A stretch of 9,014 bases of DNA. It comes from Bacillota bacterium. GTDB lineage: Bacteria; Bacillota_A; Clostridia; DSM-8532. The stretch covers positions 1 to 9,014 of the forward strand of contig JAFADM010000162.1 of NCBI GenBank assembly GCA_023424865.1, written 5' to 3'. Every line of letters begins with the position of its first letter. Position 1 is the stretch's first letter. Shown piece after piece: positions 7,207 through 9,014 of the stretch. The notes beneath the pieces were generated by a model. It saw nothing but the letters and a program-made list of their open reading frames with translations. It made no database searches and was not told the origin of the DNA. The translations under genes and the position numbers were made by a program.

Positions 7207-8595
7207 ATGCAAGTAGAAAAAACTATGGAAAAAATCGTGGCGCTCTGTAAAAACAGAGGATTCATATTTCAAGGCTCCGAAATTTATGACGGACTTGCCA
7301 ATACCTGGGACTACGGCCCCTTGGGTGTGGAATTTAAGAATAATGTAAAAAAAGCCTGGTGGAAGAAATTCATTCAGGAGAGTCCCTATAATGTGGGCGT
7401 GGACTGCGCCATTCTTATGAATCCACAGGTATGGGTGGCTTCAGGCCATGTGGGCGGTTTTTCCGACCCACTCATCGACTGCAAGCAGTGCAAAACCCGT
7501 CACCGTGCCGATAAGATCATTGACGAGTTTAATCTGGCCAACGGAATCACCATGACCGTGGACGGCATGACCAACGAGGCCATGCATGGTTATTTAAAAG
7601 AAAAAAATATTCCCTGTCCCGATTGCGGCGGGCATGATTTTACGGAAATCCGTAAATTTAACCTCATGTTTAAGACCTTTCAGGGTGTTACCGAGGATTC
7701 CAAAAATGAAATCTTCTTAAGACCTGAAACCGCACAGGGCATTTTCGTCAACTTCAAGAATGTTCAGCGTTCTACCCGCAAAAAAATTCCTTTTGGTATC
7801 GGGCAAATAGGCAAATCCTTCCGAAACGAAATTACTCCCGGTAATTTCACCTTCCGTACCCGCGAATTTGAGCAGATGGAGCTGGAATTCTTCTGCGAGC
7901 CCGGCACCGATCTGGAATGGTTTAAATTTTGGAAGGATACCTGCAAAAACTGGCTCTTAAGCCTTGGCATGAAGGAAGAAAGCATCAAGCTTCGCGATCA
8001 TGAAAAGGAAGAGCTTTCCCACTACAGCAACGCCACCACCGACATTGAGTTCAAGTTTCCCTTTGGCTGGGGCGAGCTTTGGGGCATTGCGGATCGTACC
8101 GATTTCGATTTAAAACAGCATATGGATCATGCAAAGGAGGACTTGTCCTACTTTGATCCCAATAAAAACGAAAAGTACATTCCCTACTGTATTGAACCTT
8201 CTCTGGGGGCCGATCGTGTGGCTCTGGCCTTCCTCTGTGACGCTTATGACGAGGAAGAGGTGACTGAAGGCGATGTTCGCGTCGTTCTTCGTCTGCATCC
8301 CGCTCTGGCTCCTGTTAAAGTGGCTGTGCTGCCTCTTTCAAAGAAGCTATCCGACGATGCCTGGGGACTTTATGAAAAGCTCAACAAGGAAATGGTCTGC
8401 GAATTCGACGAAACCGGAAGCATCGGTAAGCGTTACCGCAGGCAGGACGAGGTGGGAACCCCCTATTGTGTTACCTTTGACTTTCAGTCTCTGGAAGACA
8501 ATTGCGTAACCATACGGGAAAGGGATTCCATGCAGCAGGAGAGAATAGCCATAAGCGAATTAAGCAACTATTTTAAGGACAAATTTGCGTTCTGA
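7207..8595 (+). CDS. glyQS: Glycine--tRNA ligase, single-chain dimeric (alpha2) type
   Basis: Class II aminoacyl-tRNA synthetase that charges tRNA-Gly. The 462-residue single polypeptide ([21 protein letters not shown]...) is the archaeal/eukaryotic-like homodimer found in many Gram-positives, not the separate GlyQ and GlyS alpha2beta2 enzyme; it is also named glyS. The catalytic core shows [17 protein letters not shown] (24-40), motif 2 around [21 protein letters not shown] (206-226), and motif 3 in [11 protein letters not shown] (330-340). Two CxxC pairs (C92/C95 and C137/C140) fit the zinc-ribbon insertion. The anticodon-binding domain starts near [16 protein letters not shown] (363-378) and runs to the end. 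It begins 35 bases after the rpoZ stop, with no promoter or T-box leader visible in that gap, so it is probably transcribed with the upstream genes. ppdK follows after a structured spacer. Confidence 0.97.
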   Translation: MQVEKTMEKIVALCKNRGFIFQGSEIYDGLANTWDYGPLGVEFKNNVKKAWWKKFIQESPYNVGVDCAILMNPQVWVASGHVGGFSDPLIDCKQCKTRHRADKIIDEFNLANGITMTVDGMTNEAMHGYLKEKNIPCPDCGGHDFTEIRKFNLMFKTFQGVTEDSKNEIFLRPETAQGIFVNFKNVQRSTRKKIPFGIGQIGKSFRNEITPGNFTFRTREFEQMELEFFCEPGTDLEWFKFWKDTCKNWLLSLGMKEESIKLRDHEKEELSHYSNATTDIEFKFPFGWGELWGIADRTDFDLKQHMDHAKEDLSYFDPNKNEKYIPYCIEPSLGADRVALAFLCDAYDEEEVTEGDVRVVLRLHPALAPVKVAVLPLSKKLSDDAWGLYEKLNKEMVCEFDETGSIGKRYRRQDEVGTPYCVTFDFQSLEDNCVTIRERDSMQQERIAISELSNYFKDKFAF

Positions 8596-8608
8596 TATGC
8601 TCGCAGCC

Positions 8609-8693
8609 CTTTTACCCCATGGATTTCAAAACCGTGCAAGCAAGGGTGCTTGCGTCCGGCAGCAAGGCCGGAGATGAGTGAAATGCGTAAAAG
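8609..8693. repeat. Compact four-helix structured element after glyQS
   Basis: Four nested or adjacent perfect inverted repeats lie within 85 bases. CTTTTAC (8609-8615) pairs with GTAAAAG (8687-8693). ATTTCA (8623-8628) pairs with TGAAAT (8679-8684). GCAAGCA (8636-8642) pairs with TGCTTGC (8647-8653) around AGGG. TCCGGC (8655-8660) pairs with GCCGGA (8667-8672) around AGCAAG. Together they draw a closing stem carrying two hairpin arms, that is, a three-way junction. There is no T-run after it, so it is not a plain terminator. It could be a small structured RNA, an mRNA 3'-end element of glyQS, a ppdK leader element, or a dispersed intergenic repeat. The strand is undetermined because the pairs work on both. 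Confidence 0.6.
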
Positions 8694-8716
8694 ATAATAG
8701 CCAACTTTCTGTGAAT

Positions 8717-8817
8717 GAAAAGAGTTTTTTTGACGTACAATGACGGTAATACCATTTTTTACAATCTGTAATTCCTCTGGTATTGAGCTTAAATTGGATG
8801 TTTTAAAAACTCTTTTT
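8717..8817. repeat. Imperfect inverted repeat of about 100 bases upstream of ppdK
   Basis: Base pairing runs nearly continuously from end to end. AAAAGAGTTTTT (8718-8729) pairs with AAAAACTCTTTT (8805-8816). In the same register, after two mismatches and a G-T wobble (8732/8802), 8733-8741 pairs with 8793-8801 with one mismatch and one wobble. Further in, AATACCA (8748-8754) pairs with TGGTATT (8778-8784), and TTACA (8759-8763) pairs with TGTAA (8767-8771) around ATC. The 120 bases at 8701-8820 contain only 36 G or C (30 percent), well below the neighbouring coding DNA. The right arm ends in six T's. Candidates are a miniature palindromic element, a ppdK leader hairpin or a weak terminator. 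No target-site duplication was seen. Confidence 0.6.
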
Positions 8818-8843
8818 TGTTTAGACATCCCAAAAATGTATTC

Positions 8844-8850
8844 AGGAGGG
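8844..8850 (+). promoter_or_regulatory. Ribosome binding site of ppdK
   Basis: AGGAGGG ends three bases before ATG 8854 and six before ATG 8857. Spacing favours the second ATG, though the difference is a single methionine. No convincing -35/-10 pair was identified between the hairpin and this site. Confidence 0.8.
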
Positions 8851-8853
8851 ACT

Positions 8854-9014
8854 ATGATGGCAAAATACGTGTATCTCTTCAGCGAAGGTAATGCATCCAT
8901 GAAAAATCTGCTGGGAGGCAAGGGGGCCAATCTGGCTGAAATGACAGGCCTTGGCCTCCCGGTTCCAAGAGGATTTACCGTATCAACGGAAGCCTGCACC
9001 CGTTATTACAGGGA
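8854..9014 (+). CDS. ppdK: Pyruvate phosphate dikinase, N-terminal fragment (runs off window)
   Basis: PPDK reversibly converts ATP, phosphate and pyruvate to AMP, pyrophosphate and PEP; in anaerobes it serves glycolysis or gluconeogenesis. Only about 53 of the usual ~875 residues are present. They cover the start of the ATP-grasp nucleotide-binding domain: [17 protein letters not shown], then [28 protein letters not shown], the family's strongly conserved N-terminal signature. Start is ATG 8854 or 8857 (tandem ATGATG), and the second has better spacing from AGGAGGG. It is separated from glyQS by 258 bases containing two structured elements, so it may have its own promoter or leader control. 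glyRS genes lie close to ppdK in many Firmicutes. The phosphohistidine and PEP-binding domains lie beyond the window. Confidence 0.96.
   Translation, partial: MMAKYVYLFSEGNASMKNLLGGKGANLAEMTGLGLPVPRGFTVSTEACTRYYR

Noticed and set aside
8717..8818. Ordinary Rho-independent terminator for glyQS
   Set aside because: The stem next to the T-run is AT-rich and the hairpin is about 100 bases long, unlike a GC-rich 7-10 bp terminator stem. A weak role cannot be excluded.
8717..8825. Integron attC-like site suggested by the imperfect hairpin and GTTTAGA
   Set aside because: The conserved GTTRRRY and RYYYAAC boxes are not matched and there is no cassette or integrase in view.
8568..8828. Minus-strand open frame of 86 codons (start near 8828) across the glyQS-ppdK spacer
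   Set aside because: It has no clear ribosome binding site, runs through both inverted-repeat elements and into the 3' end of glyQS, and resembles no family I recognise. The palindromes explain the sequence better.

Overview
The window is a compact, entirely plus-strand block of housekeeping genes from a low-to-mid GC Firmicute, most likely a clostridial lineage. The evidence is gene content and order: dnaK-dnaJ-prmA-rsmE, then yicC/yloC-remA-gmk-rpoZ, then a single-chain dimeric-type glycyl-tRNA synthetase and pyruvate phosphate dikinase. Strong Shine-Dalgarno sequences, TTG starts and a CheY of the Gram-positive type agree with this. The species cannot be named from the sequence.

Layout. 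Bases 1-1583 hold the C-terminal part of DnaK (start lost at the window edge). A 233-base spacer (1584-1816) has no gene but is packed with hairpins, two of them terminator-like and related to each other. dnaJ (1817-2956, TTG start), prmA (2970-3902), rsmE (3895-4641) and a CheY-like receiver (4641-5024) follow with short gaps or overlaps. After 56 bases come yicC (5081-5956), remA (5980-6279), gmk (6276-6887), rpoZ (6896-7171) and glyQS (7207-8595), again nearly gapless. A 258-base spacer (8596-8853) holds two structured elements: a four-helix element at 8609-8693 and an AT-rich imperfect hairpin of about 100 bases at 8717-8817. The window closes with the first ~52 codons of ppdK.

How the genes work together. 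DnaK and DnaJ form the Hsp70 chaperone pair. PrmA and RsmE modify ribosomal protein L11 and 16S rRNA, linking protein folding with ribosome maturation. YicC (RNase-like), Gmk (GMP to GDP) and RpoZ (RNA polymerase omega) belong to RNA and nucleotide metabolism, and RemA is a DNA-binding matrix/biofilm regulator. GlyQS charges tRNA-Gly, and PpdK interconverts pyruvate and PEP. The CheY-like protein is the functional outlier: a single-domain chemotaxis-type receiver translated in overlap with rsmE, with no other chemotaxis gene in view.

Novelty. The coding genes are all recognisable families. The parts least explained by known genes are the two spacers, above all 8609-8693 and 8717-8817 between glyQS and ppdK. 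These are proposed as candidate structured RNA or small repeat elements, not as a demonstrated new system.
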